64,000 nucleotides of DNA, from the NCBI GenBank assembly GCA_039720395.1, contig CM077833.1:22404271-22468270 (forward strand), written 5' to 3'. Of the stretch, positions 35,660 to 47,400 are shown one piece after another; the stretch's first letter is position 1; each line of letters opens with the position of its first letter. Origin of the DNA: Liquidambar formosana (taxonomy: Eukaryota; Streptophyta; Magnoliopsida; Saxifragales; Altingiaceae). The notes under the pieces were generated by a model. The model was not told the origin of the DNA. It searched no databases and saw nothing but the letters and a program-made list of their open reading frames with translations. The translations under genes and the position numbers were made by a program.

Positions 35660-36854
35660 GAGCGAGAGGGGGAGAGGGGGATGGGGAATAGCAAAACCCT
35701 ACGGTTAGGGGGATTGGAGAAGAAGAAAGAGGTAGGGAGAAGAGAAGATGCAAGGAAAATATTTGATTTCAATTAAGCATCAAAACTGAATTCTAGGGCT
35801 TACAACCCAAGCCCTTATATAGGTGATATTGAACATAAAATTGGAAAGTGCTAAAAAGGAAATATATAATACTATTAATTTTACTAAATAATAAACAAAA
35901 TATAATGCCTGAATAATAAATACTACTCCCTCCATCCCACAAAGACTTCTTTCCCTTTTTGGCTGTCCCAAAATGTTTGTCACTTTGAATAGTCAAATTA
36001 TAAATTTTCTTAACTTTCCCATTCTATCCTTTATTACACCAAGAATTACTTTAAACACAACCAATGCAATTGATAGTAGGATAAGGGTACTTTTGGAAAG
36101 AAAATATCGAGTGGATGACAAATCAATGCATTAATTGAGTCTCTTAATCTGCATGCTTTTTCAAAGAGGCCCATCTTTGTGGGATGGCGGGAGTATAATA
36201 TAAAATAATTCCTTCTTGATTCTCATCATCAAGAATGGAAGAGGGTTTGAAATGGGCTTCCTCTTTTACAGTGAATAATCAAATCAGAATGCTTTTTGTA
36301 CTACTGCAAGCTGCTGATATAACATTGATATGGTTCATCATTTTGGAACTCACAAATCCAGAATGGAAGATTATTGAATGAGTTAAGTGGTCCGCAGTGT
36401 GTTCAAGATAGAAATCAGCTCATCTATGCTGGTCTTCAAAATCAGGAATAAAATGCTGTCCTGTAAAGTGATCCGTTAATTATTCATATGGTCGTTTCTC
36501 ATGGATATATCTCCTGTTGCTGATACTGAAAACCCAGAAACCAAATCTGCATTATTGATATGATATGGTTTAGTGAATGTCTTAGTCTGTACTCATTTTT
36601 GTTATTGTAATGCTAACAGCTTCTTCTTTGTTACACAACAGATGCAGGCTTTGTTTAGGATAGGAAGGGGTGAGCCACCTCCTGTTCCTGATACACTCTC
36701 CAGTGATGCAAGTGATTTTATTCTTCAATGCCTAAAAGTTAATCCAAATGATCGTCTGACTGCTGCTCAGCTCTTAGACCATTCATTTGTGAAGAGGCTA
36801 CTTCCAACATCTTCAGGCTCAGCATCTCCTTACAATTTTGGCAGACGGTTTTAA
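24393..36854 (+). CDS. MEKK1: MEKK1-type MAP kinase kinase kinase
   Basis: Ser/Thr kinase heading a MAPK cascade. In Arabidopsis, MEKK1 activates MKK1/2 and MPK4 in immune, wound and cold signalling. Eight exons: 24393-25357, 29875-29959, 30115-30177, 32833-32990, 33417-33489, 33591-33650, 34749-34859 and 36642-36854. They total 1728 bases and 575 residues in a clean frame. The N-terminal third is regulatory: LERRNA near the start, a Ser run, SGPEDF, a Gly-rich tract (about 170-188) and GIKGVRPPVL, all as in MEKK1. The kinase domain starts near 302. It has the glycine loop GRGSFGTVYEG (309-319), ATP lysine AVK (K330), HRDIKCAN (catalytic D425), DFGLAK (D443), the GTAFWMAPE activation segment and a short tail after the RLLP motif. 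The alternative start M17 at 24441 is possible given the overlapping upstream ORF. Introns 1, 3 and 7 are enlarged by transposons. Confidence 0.95.
25861..27261 (+). mobile_element. 5'-truncated L1-type LINE in MEKK1 intron 1
   Basis: Decayed frames on the + strand give, in order, the C-terminal reverse-transcriptase region (RNLNDDEIDKLSALL), a zinc-binding zf-RVT block (CVMCCSDGESIGHLFLHCP) and an RNase H domain (KFNIDGSLLGNPGVIGAG...). The order matches the 3' end of plant L1 elements. The unit ends in an A tract (27251-27261). Stops and frameshifts interrupt it, and the endonuclease and main reverse-transcriptase core are missing, so it is an old 5'-truncated insertion in the sense orientation of the host gene. 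No flanking duplication could be defined. Confidence 0.85.
27262..28784. other. MEKK1 intron 1, middle part
   Basis: AT-rich intronic DNA between the LINE and the LTR relic. Short frames without family resemblance; nothing recognised. Confidence 0.5.
28785..29317 (+). mobile_element. LTR end plus primer-binding site relic
   Basis: TGGTATCAGAGC at 29306-29317 is the exact 12-base complement of the 3' end of plant initiator tRNA-Met, the usual primer site of Copia-type retrotransposons. It follows, by the normal few bases, a region ending in GCCTGCATCA. The proposed LTR would start at TGTTGAAATAG (28785), about 515 bases long; that left edge is a guess. No gag-pol frame and no 3' LTR follow before exon 2 at 29875, so only the 5' end of an element remains. 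Confidence 0.6.
31421..31922. repeat. Tandem duplication of about 240 bp
   Basis: Unit 1 (31421-31654) and unit 2 (31655-about 31922) share TTGAAC-TTAGATAT, GCTAACCATTCAT, ATACTTAACCAAATATAT, AGTTAGTGATTCAA and GGGTTGAATCA in order. Unit 2 carries an insertion of about 45 AT-rich bases near its start. Divergence suggests an old event. Confidence 0.8.
32261..32485 (+). mobile_element. tRNA-derived SINE with 16-bp duplication
   Basis: The A box TTAGCTCAATTGG (about 32273-32285) and B box GGTTTTGAGTTTGACTC (32316-32332) are at the spacing of a tRNA-type Pol III promoter. A tRNA-unrelated body and an A-rich tail (about 32458-32485) follow. A perfect 16-base direct repeat GTATTGTGAACCTCCC flanks it at 32245-32260 and 32486-32501. 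It lies in the sense orientation in MEKK1 intron 3. The long exact duplication suggests a fairly recent insertion. Confidence 0.9.
33080..33106. repeat. GTT microsatellite
   Basis: About nine GTT units in MEKK1 intron 4. Confidence 0.9.
35190..35610 (-). mobile_element. LINE RNase H fragment in MEKK1 intron 7
   Basis: Minus-strand translation gives WFYITRNLGLYDLIVEGDSY, then ISWMKEGEE, then after frame breaks RKILNIARSID and GADFLAKRRA. These are the conserved C-terminal half of the RNase H domain of plant L1 elements (the EGDS and FLAK-type words). It is antisense to MEKK1 and so independent of the intron 1 LINE. A GA microsatellite (about 35623-35655) borders it. Confidence 0.65.
35926..36193. 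mobile_element. Stowaway-type MITE (Tc1/mariner)
   Basis: 268 bases beginning CTCCCTCCATCCCACAAAGA. The end is the reverse complement of CTCCCGCCATCCCACAAAGA, giving 19 of 20 terminal bases matching and the classic Stowaway terminus. It is flanked by TA at 35924-35925 and 36194-36195, the Tc1/mariner target duplication. No coding capacity. It sits in MEKK1 intron 7. Confidence 0.93.
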
Positions 36855-37870
36855 AAGTTTTCGTCTGCTTAGACTGTGAAAGATAATGAGGTAAATATCT
36901 TTCTTGTATTTAATTATTCTCACCATCCATTCAAATACTTCAATTGCTGCTTCTCCATAGTCCATACCCATGTCCCAGAAAAGGAGGAAAGAAAAAGCAA
37001 AAACAAAAAAATGAGTCTTGCCATTTGCAAATCTTCCACAGCTTCTTTTTGAAAAAACAAACATGGTCATGGGCATTGTCCTTGTCACAGGTGTCTGACC
37101 TGACAACTTGAAAAGCCATGCAAGTATGGCCTTCCTGATACATGTCTGACATGATTGGTTTAAAATAGGATAAAAATATTAAAATTTCGGTGTCATTGTT
37201 ATATGGCATGGGGCTTGTTATTTAAGAAGTTTTTGAGAAATTCTCGATTCATCCTTTGAGAGGCAGGTTGCTTATTTGTTTAATTTTTATGTTATGCATC
37301 CGTTGTATTCCCCATTATCTCTCTCTATCCCAGGAATTTTAAAATTTTCACCTTCTGATATGATATCTTTTGACCTTGAAAACAGCCGGGTCCAGCATAC
37401 ATTGTGCAGGATCATTTCTTTCCATTGGATTCTCAAGTTGGGTGACATGTTCTGCATCTCTTGTTGCATTCGGTATATTTGCTTGCGTGGAGCACATTCA
37501 AAATCTGAATGTTTCCTAAAAATTAAAACAATCTTCAAGTATTGCCCAGGATCTAGCCTTGAATCTGTCTTCCTATGAACAAGCATATACTTCGGTTCAT
37601 AGGCCCGTGTCTGGAGATATTTGGCCCCAGAGAGCAACATGCATTGAACTTAATGTCATCTATGCCATTGATTTGTTGTGGTAGTAAGATTATTCCTTGG
37701 CTATGACAGTTTGTTGTATTATATTGCCATTTTTTTTTTCTCCTTTTCTTAGGGTCATGGAAAGTTTGTGATGGAGTAATGGTTGTAAAAATCGGAAAGC
37801 AGTCGGCTATTTGTATAGATCTTTTCATTGGAACAAATGTTAAAGTTAATTTACACTTGCAGTGCAATCG
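36855..37870 (+). other. Probable MEKK1 3' UTR
   Basis: Downstream of the stop. A GGTAAATA at about 36890 could be a donor for a 3' UTR intron. No other gene is seen. The transcript end is not fixed by an unambiguous polyadenylation signal. Confidence 0.35.
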
Positions 37871-39314
37871 AGTTCTAATCTGCTTTTAAATATCATGTGT
37901 CCAATACATGATCTATGTTTTAATTTTTTTCCCCTTTTTAATAGTAGAAATGTGCTTAATTTCATGTTCTTCTTAACAAATTAATATTAATGCAAGTTGT
38001 GTAGAACTAAAACCAGTGATGTACTATTCTGGATTCCTTGGCCCAAAACTTTGGCCAATTGGGGGGTGTAGAATAGTTTTTTGGAGCTAGTGTTTCACAT
38101 GGTTTAAGCCTTTAAGGGGTGTTTGGATTTGCCAGTGGGAGTTATTTGCCAGAAGTGTTTACGAGTATAGCAATGTGATCAATTAAATGAAGGAAAGTGA
38201 TGTATTGTATTTAAATTTATACGAATTGGTAAAGAAAGTGAAACAAGATTATAAAGTTTTTGTTTCTGGGCCTTTGTAATTATCATCCCAAATCGAAATT
38301 TAATTTCCAAATGAATTGGTTATTGCAGAGTTGTAGATCCCTCTAAATTAGGCCTGGTTTGTATTGAATCTACCCTTGGGGAAATTAGAAATATCGATTG
38401 GTTTTGGATCTAAAATTGAGGAGCAGAATTCTAGGCTGCATCACCGTTGGCTATATTGTGGTTTGGATTATTTTTATGATTTGAGAAAACTATTTATTTC
38501 GGCCTATGCCACCCTAGTCTTCTTGGAAATCTGGTATCTAACGGTCCACCTGTGTTTTTCCATTGGGCCAAAGAGAGTTAAATTAGTAGGTGAAACTAGG
38601 ATTGAAGAAAACGATGAAATAAGTCGTCCGGCGTGGGATTACGTTTCCTCTTTGAAATGTCCTTAACATGATGTGATGAATATTAAAAACGAAGACACGT
38701 GCTCAATACAATTAAAAATAGTACATGAGACTTAGGAGGCTTCTCCAATAACGTGATAGTTAAGTGAAATCTAGATGATTCATAGCATGTGTAGGAATTA
38801 TCAATTCATGTGAGATTATCTAAATATGAACGGTTCAAGTTTCATTGTACTACCTAATTTTAATTGATTGGGAATTTTGAGTGTCACAAATATTATTTAA
38901 TTTTAAAGTTGATAGAAACTCCATGAAATTCGCGTATTGTCTAATTCATTTGTCTATATTTGCTTATCAAACTATCATCGGTGTTATCGTATTAATGTAG
39001 CAAGGTTGAGAGTTGATATGCGGTGCCATATTTTTTTTTTTGCTACATGATGTCATATTTGCATTTATGTAAGATGGGCAAACATTTGAACTCTCTAGAA
39101 TTTTCCTATAATTTAAGGAGCTTTATGTATTTATATTTTGAAATTAATAATTAAAAATGAAAAAGAATATAGAAAGTAAAATGGAAAAACGCAGGAGCAC
39201 CTATGTATCCGTGCTCCCAACAGTACCCGAGTGTACCTCACCCTGGCTCTCTCTCTCTCTCTCTCTGTGTCTCTGTCTCTGCCTCTCTCTCTCTCTCTCT
39301 CTCTGTGTGAAAGA
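37871..39314. other. Intergenic, nothing firm
   Basis: AT-rich spacer between MEKK1 and the DUF1644 gene. A short open frame at 38364-38666 has no family resemblance. A CT microsatellite occupies about 39246-39306, just before the TATA box. Confidence 0.5.
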
Positions 39315-39324
39315 TATATAAATA
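39315..39324 (+). promoter_or_regulatory. TATA box of the DUF1644 gene
   Basis: TATATAAATA right after a CT-rich microsatellite. It predicts a start near 39345-39350, at the beginning of the pyrimidine-rich leader exon. Confidence 0.6.
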
Positions 39325-39344
39325 TCGTGAGAGTGGCGTAAAAA

Positions 39345-39590
39345 TGACAACATCATCAGTTTTCCGATAAAAGAGGGCTTTTGGCACTTTTCCGTAGAGC
39401 CCCACGCAAACCCAACCATTCGGGACGATGTTGTGATCGACACAGAGCATTGTGCCTCTCCTTCTCTTCCCCTAACCCCTCCGATTTCTCCGTTTTCTCT
39501 CACTCACATTCCAACTCGAAACACTCCCTTCCCTCTCGCCCCTCTTCTCTCTCTCTCTCTACTCTCATCCATCCTTTACAACGATCCAGG
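39345..39590 (+). other. 5' UTR exon of the DUF1644 gene
   Basis: Pyrimidine-rich leader ending ATCCAG with GTACGTTC after it, a strong donor. The acceptor TTTCAG at 43492-43497 joins it 14 bases before the ATG at 43512. The start is inferred from the TATA box. Confidence 0.55.
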
Positions 39591-40228
39591 TACGTTCGCT
39601 TCAGATCTCGCTTCGATTTCTCCTCTTTATATGCTTTCTAGGGTTTTCAATTCAATCTCTCTCTCTCTCTCTCTTGAATTTGTTTGGTGGAATCTGCGTT
39701 TTGCATGGTATGCGTGTTGATTGCGTAAATTTGAAACTTTGGTTGTTTGTTTCTCACTTCTACTTTGACTTGTTTGAACAATTTTGGATGTTTTAAGTTT
39801 TTGCGGATTCTGCTTTTATTTATATTTATATATATACTCATTGATTTGCTGTACGAGCTAAAATGGCTTTATTACTTCGCTCTGTGTTATTGTTTTATAT
39901 ATGTTTTTCTTCAGCTCTGTTTGTTTTGACGGAAAATTTTTTTTGGGGGGGGGGGGGGGATTTTCCGAGGAAAAAAGTTATTAAGATACTGTATGGATTG
40001 AACGTGAGAATGAAGAAGTATTTAAAAAATTAGGGCTTTGCCTCTACAGGAGGTTTCTGCCCCATCGTAGGGGGTTCTGCTTCCTGTTCTGTATTTTTTA
40101 TTTATTTTATCTGTATTTTTGTAAGTACGTATGTAACTATCAGACATGATATTTTTTTCTCCATAAATTTTACAGTCGAAATGTTGTCAGGGCAAATGGA
40201 GCTTAAAGGAAAGGTTTTGTACTCACAA

Positions 40229-40265
<37 letters not shown>

Positions 40266-43200
40266 AATGGTACAATTTGCTGTTGGAAAAAAAAAATGTT
40301 AATCCATATGTTGTGTTGTTTTGAGGCATATATGATGAACATTTTGGAAGCAAAAATTCTTAGATTTTCACCCCTGGTGGCAGTGAAACTTCTAAAATGC
40401 TAATGAAACAGTTCTTTAATTTTCATAATATAATTTTGGTTCTTTTGTTAGAGAATTCTGCTGTTTTTTGAGATTGCTTTTTCACTTATGAAAACATTTG
40501 TGCTTGAAATGCAACTTCATTGAACAATTACTTGAACCCACTATAGAACAGTGTTTTTAATTCAACAGTAACTCTGTCGAACATTTTATGTTTTTTTTAC
40601 ATTAATCATCTGAATTAAACCCAGTATTGGCGACTCTTATCTTTTTTCCGATACACATTCACAATCTCTGCTTACCCAGGAGAGAGAAAAGAGATGAGTG
40701 ATCCCTAGCTTGTTATGATTGTGGTCAATTGGCCAGCAGGTCTTTGTTTCTCCAATGGAATCCTCTCCAAGATTCAGTGGGGCGGAAACCAGCTTTACCA
40801 CAAGAATGTTGTATTCCTATGATTCCTTTGGATGGACAATGACAAAGATAAGTGAAAGCATACCAATGGATGTCTGCTCGACAATGGGCTGCTCCATGTC
40901 TTCTTAGTCATACTTATTTCCATTTTTCCCCCCTTAATCCATTGTATCTATGGCATCTAGAAATCTTTCATTGAAATCTTTTCATTTTTATGGTTCCAAA
41001 TAAATTTTCTGGTTGGACACCTTTTCACAATTTCCTCATATTTATGTATTTTTTTTTTTAATGTTCAGTTTTTTTCTTGTGCATGTGAGTTCACTAGACA
41101 ACCAATGTTCCTCGAGTAATATTATTCAATTTATTTGTTGAAGTGACCTTGTAAGGGATCAGGTATTCATGCTTTCTGTGTGATCCTAACAATATGATCA
41201 TTATCTTCACTTGTTACAAAATAAATCCTGAAACAGACTGCTAGAAATCATATTATTGGCCATTATACTTCATTCTTCCTTGAAGATATTTTTAAAAACA
41301 GCCTGGGATAGAGCTTGTCCTTTCCTATAAACCGTAATCGTTAGAAAGAATTTAATTGCATATGTTTGAAGGTATTTCACATTCAGTTATATGGTTATAA
41401 TTGTTTAGATTTCCATGTTGATAAAAAAAATAAATAAATAAATAAAAGCATGAAAAGGTCGAATTCAACGCCGATGTGTTTGGAAAGGGTAGATTTCACT
41501 TACATGTCAATTACTTGGAACTCAACTCAGGCACAAATGCTATTCTGTTGTTCTAAATTGTATATAGATTTTTCCCACTCTGTTCTCTCTCTTACATTTT
41601 CTTTCTTAAGTTCTGGGTGCTTGGATGATTAAAACTGCTGAGTCATAATCAAGATCTCTGTTTGAAAATATTGACATGTCAGTGTTGCATTTCGTACCTG
41701 GTGTGGCCTACTTATTTTGAACTTATAACGAAGTTTATTTATTCGTTTAATTTTCTGGATATATGGGAGGCGTGCTTAGTAACTTTTTGTTCATCTTTTG
41801 AGAATGGCTGTGTTTTGTTAGGGTTGTTTTTTGATGATGAGTCTGCTTCAAGCACATTGAGAAGTTTAGGCTAGTTTTAAGGGTTTTATTTTAGCTTTTT
41901 AATTTTTTAGAGTTTGGGTTGATAAAGGTGACATGCCATAGTTGTGCATTAGTAATTCTTGAAGGTAGAGTGTTCAATATAGGATGTGGAATTGTGATAT
42001 CGGTATCATCTCTGTGGTGGGTGGCGTTTCATTGTTTCTATATGTTCCTTTAGAGTTGTTCATATTTCGCTCAGAGATCCTTTTTTTCTTGTTGATTCTT
42101 GGGACTTGAGGAAGACTGGTGTTTTTTTTTTTTTTTATAAATATTTTATTTGGATGTTCCTCCTTAGCATTTCATCTTCATTTATTTTTTATTTGGATAT
42201 ACATTTTTCTCATATTTAGTCATATACCATCTGCTTTACTCAGTTAACTGAAGTGTAAAAAACAGATGATATCCGCTTTATGGATCTAGCATCTCCACAG
42301 AAATACATTGTTGAGGCATTTGGTCTTTCAGAATTTCTCTTGGGAGGTTGAGGCTTACCCTTTAACATGGTTCTTGCAAATTTCCTGAACTAAGATTATT
42401 CAATTCTTATTTGATTGCCTTGGTTCACAAAGCAAGCCCTTTGTCGTCAAGTCATTTTATGGGCATATATTGTCATTTTGTGGGCACATCTTGTCATTAT
42501 TTCAACATTGACCAGTATTTTTTTATCCAATTTTTTAACACGCCTAGTAGTCATTCAGTGCTTGGGATTGGACTTTAGCCTTTCGCACCATTTTATTTAT
42601 TTATTTATTTATTTTGCCCCTTGTAAATAGTTAGGTGTTATGCCTTCTGAATTAAATCATGGAGGTAATGGAATTTTTATCAAAAGTTAGCAATTTTGAA
42701 TGGAAGTTCAATAGAGGTTTTTAATATGATCGTAACTTTTGGGATTATCTGCTGTACAAATTTGTTCATGGGTTACTTTGATTGAAATTTTTTGTAGGTC
42801 ATTTTGGATTTTCTCCATATTGTTATTTTGTTATACAGTCGATGACCTCTTTATATCTCGTACTACCCTAAAACATCTATTTGAAATTATTTATTTGAAT
42901 GTTATGTTATACTGCTAGATTTCAATTATTTTTCCATTATTCCTTCTACTGCTCTAGTTGTAGTGTTAGTGTTGCTCTTGGTATTCAAGGGCAGAGCCAA
43001 GGCGGGGGCGTGCCAGGGGGTGGGCAGGCAAATTGAGCCTTTTCAATTTTTAAAGAATTGTAATTTTGAATATAGACTTTAGATTAATTGAAAATTGTGT
43101 CAAAAATAAATTTTCCCCACTATTTTTTTGTCCCCAACTTGATTTTTGTTTTATCATTCTAATACCACAAATGCCTCATTGATGTGTGAAATCCTGATTC

Positions 43201-43497
43201 TTTTTTCTTTTTTAGCTGGGATGTTAGATTCAGCCCAAGTGAAAATATTTCTATTTTTTTCCCTGTTTATTTGAAGTCTACAATTTTATTTTATTTTTAA
43301 TCGAGTGAATAGAATAGTGTTATGTTTTATTATTTTCAATTTGTTGGGGATAAGGATTTTTCGAATAGAACATGTCAAATGGAATAATTTGAAAGGTAAT
43401 TGGAATTAGCTGAGAAGGTAATTGTTATTATGATCTAATCTGTTTTATACATTTTGTTTTAATTTTTTGCTATTTATTTTCTCTGGATGAGTTTCAG
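39591..43497 (+). other. 3.9-kb 5' UTR intron
   Basis: Intron within the leader of the DUF1644 gene. It contains a G tract (about 39942-39960), an ATT microsatellite (about 40228-40265) and an hAT-like fragment near 42987-43200. Long leader introns of this kind often raise expression in plants. Alternative internal first exons cannot be excluded. Confidence 0.55.
42987..43200. mobile_element. Possible hAT-type MITE fragment
   Basis: Starts CAAGGGCAGAGCCAAGG, close to the CAGGGGCGGAGCC-type terminus of hAT MITEs. About 200 bases on, AAATCCTGATTC resembles the AAATCCTGGCTC that precedes the other terminus in such elements, but the final GCCCCTG and a flanking duplication are absent. Confidence 0.4.
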
Positions 43498-43511
43498 GCT
43501 TTCACTTGTAA

Positions 43512-44463
43512 ATGGCAAAAGTTAGCAAGGTGCGGCGGAAGTCCAATTCCCGCCATCTCAAAGCAGCCCCATACCCTTTACCGTCTTCCTCTCAAAAGGT
43601 TCTGGAAGACGTCCACTCAAAGAAGAAATGTTCTAAAGCACACGAGAGGAAAGATTGGGAAAATGCAACTTGCTCGGTTTGTTTGGAGTTTCCTCACAAT
43701 GCTGTTCTTCTCCTTTGTTCCTCTTACAACAAGGGCTGCCGCCCTTACATGTGTGCCACTAGCTGTCGCTATTCCAACTGCCTTGATCAGTACAAGAAAG
43801 CCTACACGAAAGTAACTTCAATTGAAAGTGCGCAGCAGGGGTCAATGGACCATCCGAGTTTCAATTTAGGTTTAGGTCAGCCCAATGAAAAGACAGAAGT
43901 AATGGAGCTTTTGTGCCCACTCTGCCGGGGACAGGTGAAGGGTTGGACAGTGGTGGATTCAGCACGGGAATATCTTAATGCGAAGAAAAGAACCTGCATG
44001 CAGGATAACTGCTCATTTGTTGGAAACTACAAACGCCTTAGGAAACATGTTAAGGCAGAGCACCCATTGGCACGTCCCCGACGAGTGGACCCTACACTTG
44101 AAGCGAAATGGAAGAAGTCTTGAGCGTGAAAGAGAGCGAAATGATGTGATCAGCACAATTAGATCATCAACACCAGGGGCAATTGTAATGGGAGATTATG
44201 TTATAGAGGGAAATTATCATGGCTTGTATAGAGATTATGATCTGGATGACTATTTGGGTGATGCGTTCTTATCTTTGGAATCATTTGGTCCGGGCAGGAA
44301 CAGTATCCACTCACTTTGGAGTTCTCAGCAGGCCTATCACTCGTTGGATGAGGATGACGATGTTGGGATGTATCGCTCTTCAGCTGCTGGCACTGGCCAC
44401 AGGAGACTGTATTTTGGGAGGTCTAGGAGGCGAAGGCATGGGGATGCTAATGATGGTCGGTAA
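43512..44463 (+). CDS. DUF1644 zinc-finger protein, frameshifted
   Basis: Single coding exon starting MAKVSKVRRKSNS. Residues about 54-100 hold CSVC, LLLCSSYNKGCRPYMC and CxxxCRYSNCLDQYKKAY, then LCPLCRGQVKGW (about 137-148). A C2H2-like CMQDNCSF...HVKAEH follows (about 162-185) and then RPRRVDP. This is the signature of the plant DUF1644 family; rice members (SIDP361/366) are linked to salt and drought responses. The first frame stops at 44123 after AKWKKS. One extra T near 44118 explains this: from 44119 the other frame continues LERERERND...GDYVIEGNYHG to a stop at 44463. Allowing for that base, the protein is 316 residues, normal for the family. The downstream part is rich in acidic residues and ends with a basic RSRRRRHG segment. 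Molecular function is unknown. Confidence 0.88.
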
Positions 44464-47400
44464 TTTATGCTGACTAAAATTACAGAAATGAAGGGCATGG
44501 AAAGGACTGTGCTTTAGCCTTTCTACAATCTTCTTGTTATAATTTTTTTGCAATTGCCATCACATGGCACTTCATCATAATGGTGTGCAAGGCATTGTCA
44601 CCATTTGATTCGAGAAGGTAAAGCAGTTGAATCACAGGATTAGTCCACTTTCTGGTGATGAAGTGGGTGCGATGCATCTCTGTACCATGATGTAGTGTAA
44701 TGTGATTGGCAATGAGTAGTTTAATTTAACAGATGGTAGAAGGAAAAGCAGTTTCAGAGGGAAGGGAAGGGAAGAGAGATGGGGGGTTGCTTGCGCCCTC
44801 ATGTGTAGTTCTGTTTAGCTTTTGAGGACGGCGACAGAGTTTTAGTGGTCGGTTCCCTCATAGGTGCTTGGATTAGCTCTCATTTACTTATAAATTGTGT
44901 TCATTTGAATGGAGGATTAAATGGTAGAAGATGTTGATGGTTCTTCATAATAATTGTTATTCTTCGAAAATGAAGGATGATCCGTATATGGTTCATCCAG
45001 TAAAGTCCATTATTTCCTGGTTTTAAGATTGATGTCTTTTGGGCCCCTTGTTTTATGTACCATTGTTCTGGCAATTATTCAATGTACAGCTTGAAGAAGA
45101 ATTGGAAAATAATCTTCTTTTGCATTGGCTCTGAAGTATTTTGGTTGAACTTGGGTTATGTTCAGACGTCCATCAGTTCAATCTGATTTGCGTTTCCTAC
45201 TTTTGGAAAATTGGTTGTATTGTCTGGGACCAGGTTCTTTTATTTGCAGGCTAGCAAGGGCTGTTTTGATATAATAACTTTGTTTGTTCTCCATGAATTT
45301 TATTTTGCATTTATTTTGGTGGCTTCCAACCTCATCTCTACGTGGTTAATAAATTTTCAAAAAGTGCATCAAATGGGCCCAATAAAAGGGTTGTTCACTT
45401 ATTTGCATTTAATGCAGCCAAGAGATCAAAATGGGCCTACTAGAAAGGTCGTTCACTTATTTTGCATTTTAATGCAACTCCTAGTTGTTAGGTAGGGCCT
45501 TCAATGTAAGTCTTTGCGTAGCTTTCTGCCATGCCATGTACAATCCATTTCTCAGTGCCATGCAACAAAACCTCCCTACTGCAGAATTTCTTTCACTTTC
45601 CCTGACCCATAAAAATTTCTTAGGGGGAATCATAGATAGGTTAAAATGTAATTGCTTGCCCCTAGTCGGATCTATCTATAATTCCCCCAATTTCTTAATC
45701 CCTTCAACTAGAAGGTGATTCCTTTTTAAAAATTAAATAAAAATGAAAAAAAAGACCTGCAACATTTATTGTCTCTTGCCACAAGGAAAGTCACAAATAT
45801 TGCTAATAATAGTATTATGTTAACCAATTCATTAAAAAACATAAATCCCTTACCGAGAAAATGAGTCGGGCAAGGACTGTCCATAAAAAGGCATTTGAAT
45901 TCCTATCGCTCCAAATACATTATAACAAAACCCCAATCCTCTCAAAGAAAATTATTAAACTTCCTATAGTAAAATTCATAGTTGAGGTGTAAATTATCTA
46001 TCCAATCGACAATTAATAGATCTCTAAAAAAGTCAGTAGGACACAATGTGATCAAACATCTTCACAAATATAGTCAGAAAAAAAAACAATTTGTGAAAAT
46101 TTGGAAGTAAGTTTTGAATTCCTTTCAAGTTCCAACATTTGGGTTTCTTTGGATGAATTCCTTGGTAGTTTAAAATCATTTATATAGTCCAAAATTATTT
46201 TTCAGGTCATGTTTAAATGACATTGCCTATAAATGTTTATAAGTTGTAAAAGTAATTTTATTAGAACCTAAGGTCTCCTAGCTTCAACATAAAAGCTTTG
46301 TGGGATTCAAATAACATTTTAATGAAACTTTAAGTAATGATGAGCGTACCGTCCATGTCATAGCACATGAAATAAAATACCAATCATATCCTTTTACTTT
46401 CAGCAGCTTCTGATTTTGCCTTATAGTTGAAGCTATAACTAACCCAAACAAGGCCTTAGTCTTGTCATATGTGAAATCAGCAATAATAGCATTTTAATAA
46501 ACATTGTGTCTACTATTATGATCGAGAAATGAAATTAATTAAGGGTTTGATTACATACCCAATTATCAATCTAAAATACACACATTTCTACCATTACCAA
46601 AATAATCGACTTCATACCATTTTTAATAAAAACCTTTTTTATTTTATTTTTTATTTAAAAAAATAGCTTTCCATACAATTGAAGAGTTTTTACCTGGTCT
46701 AGCTTCAAAGATATGAGATCTCCTTAGATATTAAATTATAACAATTATCCCTCTTTGAAATTAAATATTAAAAAAAAAAAAAAAAAATCATCCTAGCCTA
46801 ATTTAGGTAATGTAACAATTATATCCCTCGTGGCCATCTGATTTGTAGCTTTGTTTAAAACCATCACAAATGGCACTCACATGGGACTGAAATCCATGTG
46901 AGTGTGGGTGCATGTGTGAGTTCTATGCAATACGAGAGAGGCAATCCAAAAGGCGATCAAATTAGCCATGCATCAATCTAACTCTGCTCATGACATGTAT
47001 ATATACCATATACCATCCCTGACAAATTTGCCCAAATTAATACCACTACACAGGTAACATCCACCACAACTGATTATCTCCTCCTATTTATCATTTTTTT
47101 TTGGTTTCATTTATAAGAAATAAATAAAAAAATACCAATGATATTTTTATAACAAAAAATCTAAAGTCTTCACATTGGAGAAAATAACGGATCGTTTACA
47201 GTTTCCCATAACAAATAAACCATAATTAGGTGGATCGGAGCAAAGTACCCACTACTCAAAAGTAATTCTTGCATCTATTCCAAGAACACAAGTCAAATCT
47301 GGTACACCAGCTTTTAGATCAAACGGCTGGACTTTTCCTGCCCCTTTTTCTTTCCTTTCCTTTTCATTTATCAATAGAATCAATGGTCTGGATTACATCC

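Noticed and set aside
38364..38666. 100-codon frame between MEKK1 and the DUF1644 gene
   Set aside because: No recognisable domain, no splice partners and no upstream promoter signal; treated as chance.
44111..44130. A tiny intron or programmed frameshift to explain the DUF1644 break
   Set aside because: No GT-AG pair fits, and no slippery sequence with a following structure is evident. One spare base is the simpler reading.
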